A stretch of 64,000 nucleotides of DNA, taken from Actinomycetota bacterium. GTDB lineage: Bacteria; Actinomycetota; Thermoleophilia; RBG-16-64-13. Where the stretch lies: assembly GCA_018830645.1 (NCBI GenBank), contig JAHJSA010000068.1, forward strand, positions 1 to 64,000, written 5' to 3'. Of the stretch, positions 1 to 9,100 are shown piece by piece. Made by a program: the position numbers and the translations under genes. Numbering within the stretch: the first letter of the stretch is position 1; each line of letters begins with the position of its first letter. The notes under the pieces are model-generated. The model did no database searches. It was not told the origin of the DNA and saw nothing but the letters and a program-made list of their open reading frames with translations.

Positions 1-104
1 CGGAGGCGGGTGAGCTGCTCCTCGGTCAAACCGCCCCGGCGAAACCACCTCGGTCGGCGAAGGGCTGAGCTGCACGGGGTGGGGGGCCATATGGTCGGCG
101 AGAA

Positions 105-407
105 GTGCGGAACGTCAGCTCGATGAGCGCGGGAAGCGACCATTCCCTGGCCGTTCGCCTGGACGGTTCTCTGTGGGCCTGGGGCAAGAACAGTTGGGGG
201 CAACTTGGTGACGGCACGTCAACGACGCGCTCGGACCCTGTACGGATCGTCCACAAAGACTGGTCCGCGGTCTTCGCTGGGGACGGGAACTCGTTCGCGC
301 TGAAGCAGGACGGCACCCTCTGGGCGTGGGGACGGAACGCGGCCGGACAACTGGGGGACGGCACGAGGATCGATAGGAGAGCACCTGTCCAGGTTCTGCC
401 CCGATAG
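105..407 (+). CDS. RCC1-repeat protein fragment
   Basis: The 100-residue product contains about two RCC1 repeats, shown by the paired motifs HSLAVRLDGSLWAWGKN and FALKQDGTLWAWGRN, each followed by GQLGDGT. RCC1 beta-propellers normally need about seven repeats, so this is a fragment. The frame is closed by a TGA at 66-68, and no RCC1 repeat is visible in any frame upstream within the window. It may be a decayed remnant or the 3' end of a gene disrupted upstream. The GTG at 105 is only the first possible start in the open frame. No function can be assigned beyond the repeat fold. Confidence 0.5.
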   Translation: MRNVSSMSAGSDHSLAVRLDGSLWAWGKNSWGQLGDGTSTTRSDPVRIVHKDWSAVFAGDGNSFALKQDGTLWAWGRNAAGQLGDGTRIDRRAPVQVLPR

Positions 408-430
408 GCGGTCCTTCGCCTCCTAGAGAA

Positions 431-464
431 ACGAGAAAGCCCCGCATGTGCGGGGCTTTCTCGT
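431..464. terminator. Bidirectional terminator hairpin
   Basis: A perfect 16-bp inverted repeat (AGAAAGCCCCGCA and its complement) closes on a 2-nt centre. The arms begin with A-rich and end with T-rich stretches, so it can terminate both the rightward RCC1 fragment and the leftward tRNA transcripts that converge here. Confidence 0.8.
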
Positions 465-468
465 GTAG

Positions 469-542
469 CGCGCCTGACAGGATTCGAACCTGTGACCTTT
501 GGTTTCGTAGACCAACGCTCTATCCGACTGAGCTACAGGCGC
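469..542 (-). tRNA. tRNA-Arg (anticodon ACG)
   Basis: On the minus strand a cloverleaf runs from GCGCCTG to CAGGCGC plus a G discriminator. The anticodon stem TTGGT/ACCAA encloses the loop CTACGAA, giving anticodon ACG. The T-loop GGTTCGAATCC is intact. CCA is not encoded. This tRNA reads CGN arginine codons, normally after A34-to-inosine editing. Confidence 0.95.
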
Positions 543-549
543 AACATGG

Positions 550-641
550 CGGAGAAGGAGGGATTCGAACCCTCGGTAGGAGCTTAAACTCCTACACTCG
601 CTTAGCAGGCGAGCGCCTTCAGCCGGCTCGGCCACTTCTCC
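550..641 (-). tRNA. tRNA-Ser (anticodon GCT)
   Basis: A 92-nt minus-strand cloverleaf has the acceptor stem GGAGAAG/CTTCTCC and a G discriminator. The anticodon stem CTCGC/GCGAG holds the loop CTGCTAA, giving anticodon GCT (AGC/AGT serine codons). The long variable arm (GTAGGAG...CTCCTAC) is typical of serine tRNAs. It lies 7 bp from tRNA-Arg on the same strand and is probably cotranscribed with it. Confidence 0.95.
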
Positions 642-827
642 TTGCTGTGGGCGGCGTCCCTCTGGAAGGGTGTGTCGCCCCGCGTGGAATGCCCCGGCGG
701 ACGAGGTGCCCCACGCGTCCGCGTATTCTAGCAGAGGGGCGCGGGAGCGTCACGGGAAGGCCACGTTGCGGGCGGTGCCCGTCAGGTGGTAGGCAAGCGC
801 GCTGGACGCGCCCGAGTCACGACCGAG

Positions 828-1550
828 TCACGACCCCCCGTACACGGGCACGAGCGCCCCGGACACCACCCCGGCTCCCGAAGAGATCAGCAGCATGATC
901 ACCCGGGCCACCTCTTCCGCGCTCGGCCAACCGCTCGGGTCGGCTTCGGGCTGGAGGGCGCGGTTCCCCGGCGTGTCCACGTTCCGGGGCAGGATCGCGT
1001 TCACCCTGATGCTTCGGGGTTTGAGTTCGAGGGCGAGGCTGCGCGTGAGCGTGTGCACTCCGCCCTTGGCGACGGCGTAGGCAAGTTGCCCCCCTTTGCC
1101 TTCGACAGGCTCAGCGTTGCCGGCGTTCACGATGACGCCACCTTCGGTCATGTGCGGAACCGCCTCCCGCAGCACGTGGAACACGGTGTACAGGTTCGAT
1201 CCGAGTTGTTCGTCCCACACGTCGTCGCTGGTGTCGGCCACCTTGCCCGGAGCCCAACTACCCACGAGGTTCAACACCACGTCGATACGACCGAAGCAGT
1301 CGATCACGTCGGCCACCATCTCGCGGGTCTGGGCTGGGTCGCGCAGATCGGCGTCCTTCAGCAGACAGTGCGTGTCGGGGATGCCTACCTGGGCAGCCAG
1401 GTCCTCGAGCCGGTCGTGGTGCCGCGACACGAGCACCACCTTGGCGCCGGCCGCGACGAGTATGGGGGTGAGCACGCGGCCTATCCCGCCCGTGGCGCCG
1501 CTGATGAGTACCACCTTGTCGGTGAGGTCGAATGCCGTTGCGTCGTTCAT
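828..1550 (-). CDS. Short-chain dehydrogenase/reductase (SDR) family protein
   Basis: A 240-residue Rossmann-fold oxidoreductase. The cofactor motif SGATGGIG lies near residues 18-25 and the catalytic-type YAVAK (YxxxK) about two thirds along. The ATG at 1550 is preceded by GGAGGA at good spacing, so the longer open frame upstream is not used. The residue 13 positions before the Tyr, normally the catalytic Ser, reads as Asn (context NAGNAEP), and the usual NNAG motif reads NLVG. The protein may therefore be a divergent or non-classical SDR. Substrate is unknown. It stands alone, divergent from the membrane-EEP gene. Confidence 0.85.
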   Translation of the reverse strand: MNDATAFDLTDKVVLISGATGGIGRVLTPILVAAGAKVVLVSRHHDRLEDLAAQVGIPDTHCLLKDADLRDPAQTREMVADVIDCFGRIDVVLNLVGSWAPGKVADTSDDVWDEQLGSNLYTVFHVLREAVPHMTEGGVIVNAGNAEPVEGKGGQLAYAVAKGGVHTLTRSLALELKPRSIRVNAILPRNVDTPGNRALQPEADPSGWPSAEEVARVIMLLISSGAGVVSGALVPVYGGS

Positions 1551-1816
1551 GGTGTCCTCCAGCTGCGGATGGCCCGTCTGCGTCCTGATGATGTCCGATA
1601 CCTTCAGATACCAGGATTCGCCCCGAGCCATGCCTCCGGCGAGGCGATGGGGAGGGCGCACGACAGTCGGCGGTTCCTCGGGTGCGTATTGCGGACAGGC
1701 ACGTCGCGGCCACCCAGCCGTCCCTCGTACGGTCCCCACCTGGGTGAGCTACCGCGCTATCCTTGAGCGGTTCGGCCGAGCCGCGGCCTGACGACACCGA
1801 GCGGGGGAGGGGCGAC

Positions 1817-3937
1817 GTGGACCGGACGACACGGCGTGGTCGGGTCGATGTGGAGGGCTTCGGGGCCGATGTCCTGCTGCCTGCGCTCGTCGTGATGCTC
1901 GGCATGCAGATGCTCCGGGTACTCCTGCCGTTGCTGGTGTACGTGCTCCGCGATCGCGCGGGTCTGCAGGCCACTCACCTGGGAGTCGTCGCTCTGGCCC
2001 TCTTCGCCGGAGCGTTCCTCGTGGGCCCACTTCAGCGGGCTTTGGGCACCCGGCGTTTGATGGTGTTCACAGCAGGCGGTCTGGCGTTGGTACGCTTGGC
2101 GCTGCAACTCTGGACCGGAGACCCCTTCGTGGACCTGGGCTTGGCGATGGCCGGAGCGCTGCTCTTCGTGCTGTTCCTGCCCGCGCTGCGCTCGGCGACG
2201 TCCCTGCTTCTCGGTCTGGCTCTCGACACGGGACTGAACGGTGTGCTCCTCACCTACGACCTCGCGTGGCGCGGCGGCACGAGGGCGATCGTCACGGTGG
2301 CCGTTCTGGCCGCGGTCGTCGGCTACCTGCTCTACACCGGGCGCGGGCGAGAAGAGGGTGGGGGAGTAGGTTCGTGTGGGCGTGCCGGTCCGTGGTTGGC
2401 CGTGGGGCCGGCACTCGCCCTGCAGATGCTGGTGTTCCAGAACGTGGCGCGGACGGCGGCCCTCAGCGACTTGTTCCTGCCCACGGCGGCGCTCCTCACC
2501 CTTGCGGCGCACGTGCTCGGCTTGGTGTTGGTGTCGCAGTCGGCGCCCCTCCTGGGGTCTGTCGCGGCCTCTCGCTGCGAGACGCATGAGGCCGCCCGGC
2601 CGGCGATCCGCCGGGCGCAGGCGGCGGCCCTGGTGTCAGTGGCCGGCGTGGCGCTCGTGTTGAGCATGGCGGTCGCAGCGCCCGCGGGGATGGGGGCGGT
2701 ACTCCAGGTGGTCGCCGGTCAGGCGGCGCTCGCGATCATGGTCGCAGTGGTCGTTGGTTCCGTCTCGGGCGGCCCCTCATCGGCGCCGGGGAAGACGGGC
2801 GCCGCGGCTTGGCGCGGAGGGGCTGGGCGCCAGGGGGCTGGGCGGGCGGCGGCTGGGTCTCGGGTGGCTGGGCGCGGAGCTCGACTCTCCTTGGCGCACG
2901 GGGCGGGCATGGTGGTGTTCGTCGCACTACTCTTCCTGGCCTACTCGGGGTACGACATCGCGCTGCCCTTCTCGGCGGACGTGATCCCGTTGGTGGCGGC
3001 TGTGGCGCTCGGCGCCTGCGCTCTCTGGGCGGTGCTGGGTTCGGGGCGCATCGCCCTCGACGCCGCCGACGTCAGACGTGCAGCGGTGTCGCGACCTCCG
3101 GTCTCCCCGCTCGTCGTGTCGGCCCCACTCGCTCTGGTCCTGGCGCTCGGTGTCGTTTCTTTGGGTCAGGCGCTTCTGCTCGAGCGCCCGGCGGCTCAGG
3201 ACGGGCTGGGGAAGGCCGGACTGCGGGTGATGAACTACAACCTGCACAACGGGTTCGCGACCGACGGCAGGCTTGATCTCGAAGCGCTCGCGGCCACGAT
3301 CGAGGCCGAAGACCCCGATGTGCTCGCCCTCCAGGAGGTGTCGCGCGGTTGGGTGATCAACGGGTCTGTCGACATGCTCGGCTGGCTCTCGGGGCGACTC
3401 GGCATGGTGCCGGTGTATGGTCCGACCGCGGGGCCGTTGTGGGGGAACGCCGTGCTCACCCGGCTTCCGATCGAGTCTGAGGAACTCTTTCCGCTGCCGA
3501 CTGAGGACTTGCTGCTGCGCCGAGGTCTCATCGATGTCTCGCTTGCCCTGGGCGACGCCGGTTCGTTGCGGGTGATCGCGACCCACTACCACCACCCGGA
3601 TGACGGCGGACCGGTGCGCGTGTTGGAGTCCGAGGAGATGCTGCGAGTCTGGGGAGGCGCGTCGCGCACGGTGGTCATGGGCGACCTGAACGGGCGGCCC
3701 GGCGATCGGGAGATCGAGATGCTGCGCGAGGCGGGCCTTGTGGAAGTGCTGGCGGAGGCGGGAGTGTCGCCCGGCTACACCTTCCCGTCGGACGGTCCGA
3801 TCGAGCGCATCGATTACATCTGGGTCACGTCCGACCTGCTCCCGCCGGGGCAAGGCCCGCTCGCCGACGTGCGAGTCACCGCCGGAACTGCGTCGGACCA
3901 CCTGGGCATCGCGGCCACCCTGGGCCTCCGCAGGTAG
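1817..3937 (+). CDS. Multi-pass membrane protein fused to an endonuclease/exonuclease/phosphatase (EEP) domain
   Basis: About 706 residues. Roughly the first 470 form a dozen or so hydrophobic helices with one low-complexity Gly/Ala/Arg insert. The last 230 or so are an EEP fold: NYNLHNG, the metal-binding Glu in LQEV, THYHH, GDLNGRPGD and the terminal SDH. EEP enzymes hydrolyse phosphodiester or phosphate bonds; the substrate here cannot be read. The topology places the hydrolase just beyond the last helix, possibly outside the cell. I chose GTG 1817 because GGGGGAGGGG precedes it; a TTG at 1763 would add 18 residues without a clear ribosome site. A phospholipid or glycolipid head-group role is speculation. 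Confidence 0.8.
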   Translation: MDRTTRRGRVDVEGFGADVLLPALVVMLGMQMLRVLLPLLVYVLRDRAGLQATHLGVVALALFAGAFLVGPLQRALGTRRLMVFTAGGLALVRLALQLWTGDPFVDLGLAMAGALLFVLFLPALRSATSLLLGLALDTGLNGVLLTYDLAWRGGTRAIVTVAVLAAVVGYLLYTGRGREEGGGVGSCGRAGPWLAVGPALALQMLVFQNVARTAALSDLFLPTAALLTLAAHVLGLVLVSQSAPLLGSVAASRCETHEAARPAIRRAQAAALVSVAGVALVLSMAVAAPAGMGAVLQVVAGQAALAIMVAVVVGSVSGGPSSAPGKTGAAAWRGGAGRQGAGRAAAGSRVAGRGARLSLAHGAGMVVFVALLFLAYSGYDIALPFSADVIPLVAAVALGACALWAVLGSGRIALDAADVRRAAVSRPPVSPLVVSAPLALVLALGVVSLGQALLLERPAAQDGLGKAGLRVMNYNLHNGFATDGRLDLEALAATIEAEDPDVLALQEVSRGWVINGSVDMLGWLSGRLGMVPVYGPTAGPLWGNAVLTRLPIESEELFPLPTEDLLLRRGLIDVSLALGDAGSLRVIATHYHHPDDGGPVRVLESEEMLRVWGGASRTVVMGDLNGRPGDREIEMLREAGLVEVLAEAGVSPGYTFPSDGPIERIDYIWVTSDLLPPGQGPLADVRVTAGTASDHLGIAATLGLRR

Positions 3938-4164
3938 AGGGGCCGGGCCGACCGGGCGCCGTGGGGCCGTCCGGGCCGACCGAGCGCCGAGGTCCGGCCG
4001 GTCGGCGCCGTGGGGCCGGCGCCCGACACGCGCCCCGATCTCAGGCCGAGCGCGCCTCGGCATTCGACTGCCCGCCGGGCATCCGCCGCCGCCAACGGGT
4101 ATACTCGATATTCGGTAGGCGAACGCCGGTCGGCCCGCGAGGGCCCGTGCCGGCGACGCGGACC
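3938..4164. other. GC-rich intergenic region before the TPP leader
   Basis: No gene is supported here. Positions 3940-4025 hold imperfect repeats built on GGCCGACCG(G/A)GCGCC that can fold into several hairpins and may end the upstream transcript. A TATACT at 4100-4105 resembles a -10 box for the riboswitch leader, but no convincing -35 lies at the right distance. Confidence 0.4.
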
Positions 4165-4250
4165 CTGCTAGGGGAGCGCTCGGCGCTGAGAGTGTGGCTC
4201 GACCACTGACCCTGCGAACCTGATCTGGGTAATGCCAGCGAAGGGAAGCA
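4165..4250 (+). promoter_or_regulatory. TPP riboswitch (THI element)
   Basis: All conserved THI-box blocks are present in order: GGGGAGC, GCTGAGAG, ACCCTGCGAACCTGATC, then CTGGGTAATGCCAGCG and AAGGGAAGCA. The flanks TGCT and AGCA can form P1. TPP riboswitches bind thiamine pyrophosphate and shut off thiamine synthesis or uptake genes. Here the element precedes a terminator and the thiN-ykoFEDC operon, so the expected output is premature termination when TPP is abundant. Confidence 0.96.
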
Positions 4251-4270
4251 CTGGTTACTCGTACGCCCGA

Positions 4271-4299
4271 GGCGCGGCACCATTGGTGCGCGCCTTTTC
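4271..4299 (+). terminator. Riboswitch-associated intrinsic terminator
   Basis: GGCGC-g-GCACC pairs with GGTGC-GCGCC around an ATT loop, followed directly by TTTTCT. Its position between the aptamer and thiN marks it as the expression platform. Confidence 0.88.
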
Positions 4300-4362
4300 T
4301 CGTTCGAGGGAGTCCTCCCCGCGGCGGCGGTCCGCGTGTCGTGGATGGAGGAGCATGTCATC

Positions 4363-5019
4363 GTGCACGCAGTGATCATAGGCGGGGCAACCCTCGGCGG
4401 GCCGCTCGACCCCGCACTGCTTGCGTCCGCCGACCTCCTCATCGCAGCAGACAGCGGCGCCGACGCACTAGGAGCCGTCGGGCTGCGGCCACACCTGCTC
4501 GTGGGCGACATGGACTCGGTGGCTGAGGCCACCTGGCGCGCACTTGAAGCCGCGGGCGTGGAGACGCACGTGCTCCCGGTCGAGAAGGACGAGACCGACA
4601 CCGAGGTGGCGCTTCGCCTGGCTGTCGATCGGGGTGCGGATCGCATCACCCTCCTCGGGGCGCTCGGCGGCCCTCGTCTCGACCACCTGGTCGCGGGACT
4701 CCTTCTGCTGACCGCAGACTGGCTCGAGCACGTCGACGTGTGCATGGTCGACTGCAGTCACGAGGTGCGCCTCGCCCACGGTGACGTCGTTGTCGACGGA
4801 GAACCCGGCGACATCGTCTCTCTGCTTCCTCTCACTCCATCCGTTCACGAGATCGACACCGAGGGACTGCTCTACCCCTTGCGCGGTGGCTCCCTGCACC
4901 AAGGCGCCGCCCGCGGAGTGAGCAACGAACTGCTCGGCCGACAAGCGCGGGTGAGGCACGGCGAAGGCCGCCTTCTCGTCATCGTGCACCGTCCCGAAGG
5001 AGGACCCCATGACAGATGA
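4363..5019 (+). CDS. thiN: Thiamine pyrophosphokinase
   Basis: Transfers pyrophosphate from ATP to thiamine to make TPP. About 218 residues. Family motifs are clear: GDMDS, the acidic KDETDTE block, GALGGPRLDH and a C-terminal GVSNE. GTG 4363 is favoured because GGAGGAG lies 9 bp upstream; the open frame reaches back to 4336 without a better site. It is the first gene after the TPP riboswitch, and it overlaps the YkoF-family gene, so salvage of imported thiamine precursors is coupled to uptake. The enzyme should be cytoplasmic. Confidence 0.93.
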   Translation: MHAVIIGGATLGGPLDPALLASADLLIAADSGADALGAVGLRPHLLVGDMDSVAEATWRALEAAGVETHVLPVEKDETDTEVALRLAVDRGADRITLLGALGGPRLDHLVAGLLLLTADWLEHVDVCMVDCSHEVRLAHGDVVVDGEPGDIVSLLPLTPSVHEIDTEGLLYPLRGGSLHQGAARGVSNELLGRQARVRHGEGRLLVIVHRPEGGPHDR

Positions 5020-5452
5020 CGATCGAGCTCTGGACGCCGCCCTTGCGTCTGACTTCGCCCACGCGCCTGACGCCGCACGCGCGCCTCGCAGGCCGGAAGC
5101 GACGGGCTGCCAGTTCTCCATCTATCCGCTCACTCAAGCCGACATCCACGCGCCCATCCAGGATGCCATCGCCGCCGCCTCCTCATCGGGTCTGACGGTT
5201 CAGGTTGGACGGTTGAGCACGTTCATGGAGGGACCCGAAGACGAGGTCTTCATGGCGTTGCGCTCCGCGTTCGCGGCTGCGCGCGCGAGCGGGGGGACCG
5301 TCATGGTCGCCACGCTGACCACCGGAGTCCCCGACGACGAGCTCGTGGCACACATTCAATCCACCCGCGTCGACGCGGCGCCGCAGGCGTCGGCGGCGCA
5401 ACAAGAGGAGGCGCCGGACGAGTCCGGGTCTCGCCAGACGAAAGGACAGTGA
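5009..5452 (+). CDS. ykoF: YkoF-family thiamine/HMP-binding protein
   Basis: 147 residues. The core starts near CQFSIYPL and has the tandem beta-alpha layout of the thiamine-binding YkoF/MTH1187 superfamily, with FMEGPEDEVF followed by an alanine-rich helix (FAAARASGGTVMVATL). Bacillus YkoF has two such repeats of about 100 residues; this protein has room for one, so it may work as an oligomer. It overlaps thiN by 11 nt and the next gene by 4 nt, placing it in the TPP-regulated uptake operon. The last 25 residues are low-complexity and probably unstructured. Confidence 0.85.
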   Translation: MTDDDRALDAALASDFAHAPDAARAPRRPEATGCQFSIYPLTQADIHAPIQDAIAAASSSGLTVQVGRLSTFMEGPEDEVFMALRSAFAAARASGGTVMVATLTTGVPDDELVAHIQSTRVDAAPQASAAQQEEAPDESGSRQTKGQ

Positions 5453-6084
5453 GGATGAAAACACAAGAACCTGCCGGCACGAAAAGCCCCCCTGCCACCG
5501 GCTCCTGGTCTGCCGCGTGGACCACCCGTGAGATCGTGGTGGCCGCGGTACTATCGGTGGCGGTGGGGGTGATCTTCTGGACGTGGGGGCTTCTCTGGGC
5601 CACCGCGTTCGCCGCAATACCCTTTCCGGCGAGCTACGCACTGGTGGGGGTGTGGATGATCGGAGGGCTGCTCGTGCCCTACGTGATCCGGCGGCCGGGA
5701 GCCGCGGTCGTGGGGGAACTGGTGGCGGCGTTCGTCAGCATGGTGCTCGTGAGTCAATGGGGCGCGGCGGTCCTGTTGAGCGGGTTGGTGCAGGGAGCGG
5801 CGGCCGAGGCCGTGTTCGCGGGCCTTCGCTATCGCGTCTACTCCACGGCGACACTAATGGTGGCAGGGGCGTTCGCCGGTGTGGCGAGTATCGTCCTCGA
5901 CAGCTTCTTCTACGGCTATTGGGAGGCCTACTCGCCGGCGAGTATCGCCGTGGGAGCGGTCCTGGTCGCGATCAGTGGGGCGCTGCTGGGCGGTGTCGTC
6001 TCGAAGCTCGCGGGCGATGCCTTGGTCGGGACAGGAACGCTCAGCGGACTAGCCATCTCGCGCGAACGGAAGCGGACGCGCTGA
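5449..6084 (+). CDS. ykoE: YkoE-type substrate-binding (S) component of an ECF thiamine/HMP transporter
   Basis: About 210 residues with five or six hydrophobic helices after a short polar N-terminus, matching YkoE, the membrane S component that captures hydroxymethylpyrimidine or thiamine. GTG 5449 overlaps the ykoF stop (GTGA); ATG 5455 is an equally good start. The segment LVGVWMIGGLLVPYVIRRPG and the tail ending in RERKRTR fit the family. It works with the fused ATPase/T-component encoded 16 bp downstream. Confidence 0.88.
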   Translation: MRMKTQEPAGTKSPPATGSWSAAWTTREIVVAAVLSVAVGVIFWTWGLLWATAFAAIPFPASYALVGVWMIGGLLVPYVIRRPGAAVVGELVAAFVSMVLVSQWGAAVLLSGLVQGAAAEAVFAGLRYRVYSTATLMVAGAFAGVASIVLDSFFYGYWEAYSPASIAVGAVLVAISGALLGGVVSKLAGDALVGTGTLSGLAISRERKRTR

Positions 6085-6100
6085 GCATGGGAGGTCTGAG

Positions 6101-9100
6101 GTGAGTGCCGCCCCTCGGACGGGAGCCGGCGATACGGTCGACGGAGCGACGACGCTCTCGGACCGGGCTCGTCACTCGTTGCGGACGTTCACCGGTCCGC
6201 CGCGAATGCGAGTGCGCGACCTCACCTTCCGCTATTCCGAGCGGCGCGACCCGGCCCTGCGCGAGGTCAACTTCGACGTCGCCCCCGGGGAGTCGGTGCT
6301 GGTGCTGGGCCCGAGTGGATCGGGCAAGAGTACGCTGACGCTCTGTCTCGACGGATTGATCCCCCACGTCGTCGAGGGAGAGTACGAGGGGATCGTGCAG
6401 GTGGGCCGTCTGATCGCCCACGAGAGCGATGTGCCTCGTCTTGCCCGTGACGTGGGCCTGGTCTTCCAGGATCCCGAATCGCAGTTCGCCACGCTCACGG
6501 TAGCCGACGAGGTGGCGTTCGGCCTGGAGAGCTTGGCGGTGCCTCCCGAGACGATCGAGGAAGCCTCCGCGCAGGCTCTGGCCGCGGTCGGACTGGCGGG
6601 ATTCGACGGACGGCAGCTCACCACGCTCTCGGGCGGCGAGAAGCAGCGAGTGGCTCTCGCGTCGGTTCTCGCCATGGGGCCCCGGGTGATCGTGCTCGAC
6701 GAGCCCTCGGCCAATCTGGATCCCGTGGGCGCAGTCGAGCTGTTCCGTCATCTCCGCCGGATGGCGCGGGATAGGGGCCATACCCTCATCGTGATCGAGC
6801 ATCGACTCGACGAGCTGGTCGAGTGGATCGACTCGGTGCTGGTGCTGGATGCCTGCGGCCGGGTGCTGTTCAGGGGCGACCCCCGCGAGGCCTTCTACGA
6901 GCGCAGCGCCGAACTCACGGCGGCCGGCGTCTGGCGGCCACGGACGACCGAGCTCGTATTGAGCCTGAAGGAGCGCGGCTGGCCCGTACCGGGCCGACCT
7001 CTCACGATCGCTGAGACGGCGGCCGCCCTGGCGGATACGCCCGGATTGCTCCGCTCTCTCGCGACTTCCGGCGTCAGGGGCGGACCGGCCGACGCGCCCG
7101 AATCTCCCGCTGCGGACGCACCGACTACGGGGCATGGCGCGGTTGCCGGGTCGAATGCGGCGGCGCCGTCCGGACCGGCGGCCACGCCGCAGCCGGCGGC
7201 CGCCTCGAATCCGGCGGGCGCCTCGAATCCCGCGCCCGGGTCCGATGGCGCGGTGTCGCCCGAGTTACCCGCAATCGAAGTGCGCGATCTCACGTATCGC
7301 TACGATCCGGCCGGGCCTCTGGTCCTCGAAGGCGTCTCTCTCGTCATCCCCGAAGCCCGCGTCACCGCGATCGTGGGGGCGAACGGAGCTGGAAAGAGCA
7401 CCCTCGCCGGCTTGATCTCCGGGGTACTACCGACGACCCCGGGGAGCGTGTTCATCGGCGGCCGGGATACCTGCTCTCTCGAAGATCGAGTGCGCTCGAC
7501 GACGGTGGGCCACGTGTTCCAGAACCCGGAGCACCAGTTCGTCACCAACACCGTTCGGGGCGAGCTGGTGTTCAGCCTGACGCAGCACTCGTCTCTGGGG
7601 GATTCCGAGGTTGCGCACGCCGCGCTGGTCGATTCGTGGCTGGATCGCTTCGGACTGTCGGAACTCGCCGAAGCGGGCCCGTTCACGTTGAGCCAGGGGC
7701 AGAAGCGGCGATTGAGCGTGGCGGCCATGCTCATCAGGGGTCAGTCGGTGCTTGTGCTCGACGAACCCACGTTCGGTCAAGACAGACGTCAGGCCGACCG
7801 GCTGATCAGTACGCTCGTAGAGCAAAGCACGCTCGAGCGGCGCACGATGCTCATGGTCACCCACGACATGCGTCTCGTCGCCGAGCACGCCGACACCGTG
7901 GTGGTGCTGGTGGGGGGCGCCGTGGCGTTTCACGGCCCACCCGGCCGGCTCTTCCGCGACGAGGCGCTCCTGCGTCGCGCAGGCCTTACCGTGCCGGCGG
8001 TGGGCGGGCTTGGGTCCCTGCTCCGCGAACTGCACGGTGTGCAGAACGAATTCGTCGCCCCGGCGGAGCTCCTGCTGGCGGCAGGGTTTCCCATCGCCGG
8101 GTCGAGCGACGAGACCGCCCCGGCGCTCGAGGCGCGGGAGTCCGAGCACCTCCACCCGGCGTCGGGCTTAGGCGCGACCGGGACGGGCGGCGACGGTCCA
8201 CGCCCCGCTCTGGAATCGAGTGTGACGTCGCAGGCGGTCGGAGCGCCGCGGACGGTCGACCCCGCCGGCGCCCCCGGCGCTCCCGACACCGTCGGCGCCC
8301 TCGGCGCCCCGGACAGAGACGGGGGAGCGGGCCGAACAGCGGCGGCGGTCCCTACACTCGACCACTACCTTAGGCGGCGCAACCCGGCTCTCAAGCTCGT
8401 GGTGCTGCTCCTCGTCTCGCTCATGCTGACGGCGGTGTTCGACCCCTACACTCCGGCGGCCTTCCTTGCCCTGGGTCTGGTGGCGGGCAGGGTGTTGGGC
8501 GGTCTGACTCCGTGGTCGGTGGCCCGCGCCGTCGCGCCTCTTCTGATCGCGGGCGTGGGCGTGTTCGTGGCCAACATCCTGTTCAATCGCTTGAACGAGG
8601 TGTCCCCGGCCCTGCTGGTGCTCGGCCCCGTGCGGGTGACCGAGGTGGCCCTATCGACGGCCGCTTCGCTCACGTTCCGCCTACTGGCGTTCGCGGTGTT
8701 CTCGGTGGTGTTCGTGCGTACCACAGACGCCGGAGACCTGCTTCTCAGCCTGGTACACCAAGTGCGGCTCGACGAGCGGTTGGTGTTCGGTACGATGGTG
8801 GGATACCGCATGCTGCCGCTGCTCACCTACGAGTACGGGCTCATCAAGGCCGCGCACCGGGTGCGTGGCGTTCGGGGAGGCGGCGGACCCGTGGCGGCGG
8901 CGCGGCGCACGTGGCGCTACGCCATCCCTCTGCTGGCCGGGGCGGTGCGTCGCGCGGGGCGGGTGGCCATAGCCATGGACGCCCGCGCGTTCGGCGCGGG
9001 CCCCCGCACCTATCGCAGACGGTCGCAGGTGGTCGCCGCCGACTGGGTGTTCTTGGTGCTGGGTGTGGCGGTGCCCGCCGGGCTGATCCTGGTGCTGCGC

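Noticed and set aside
446-898. Plus-strand open frame of 150 codons across the tRNA region
   Set aside because: It covers two well-formed tRNA genes on the other strand; its sequence is the familiar spurious tRNA-complement translation.
4100-4105. TATACT as a firm -10 promoter of the thiamine operon
   Set aside because: No -35-like hexamer lies 16-18 bp upstream, so I mention it only as a resemblance.
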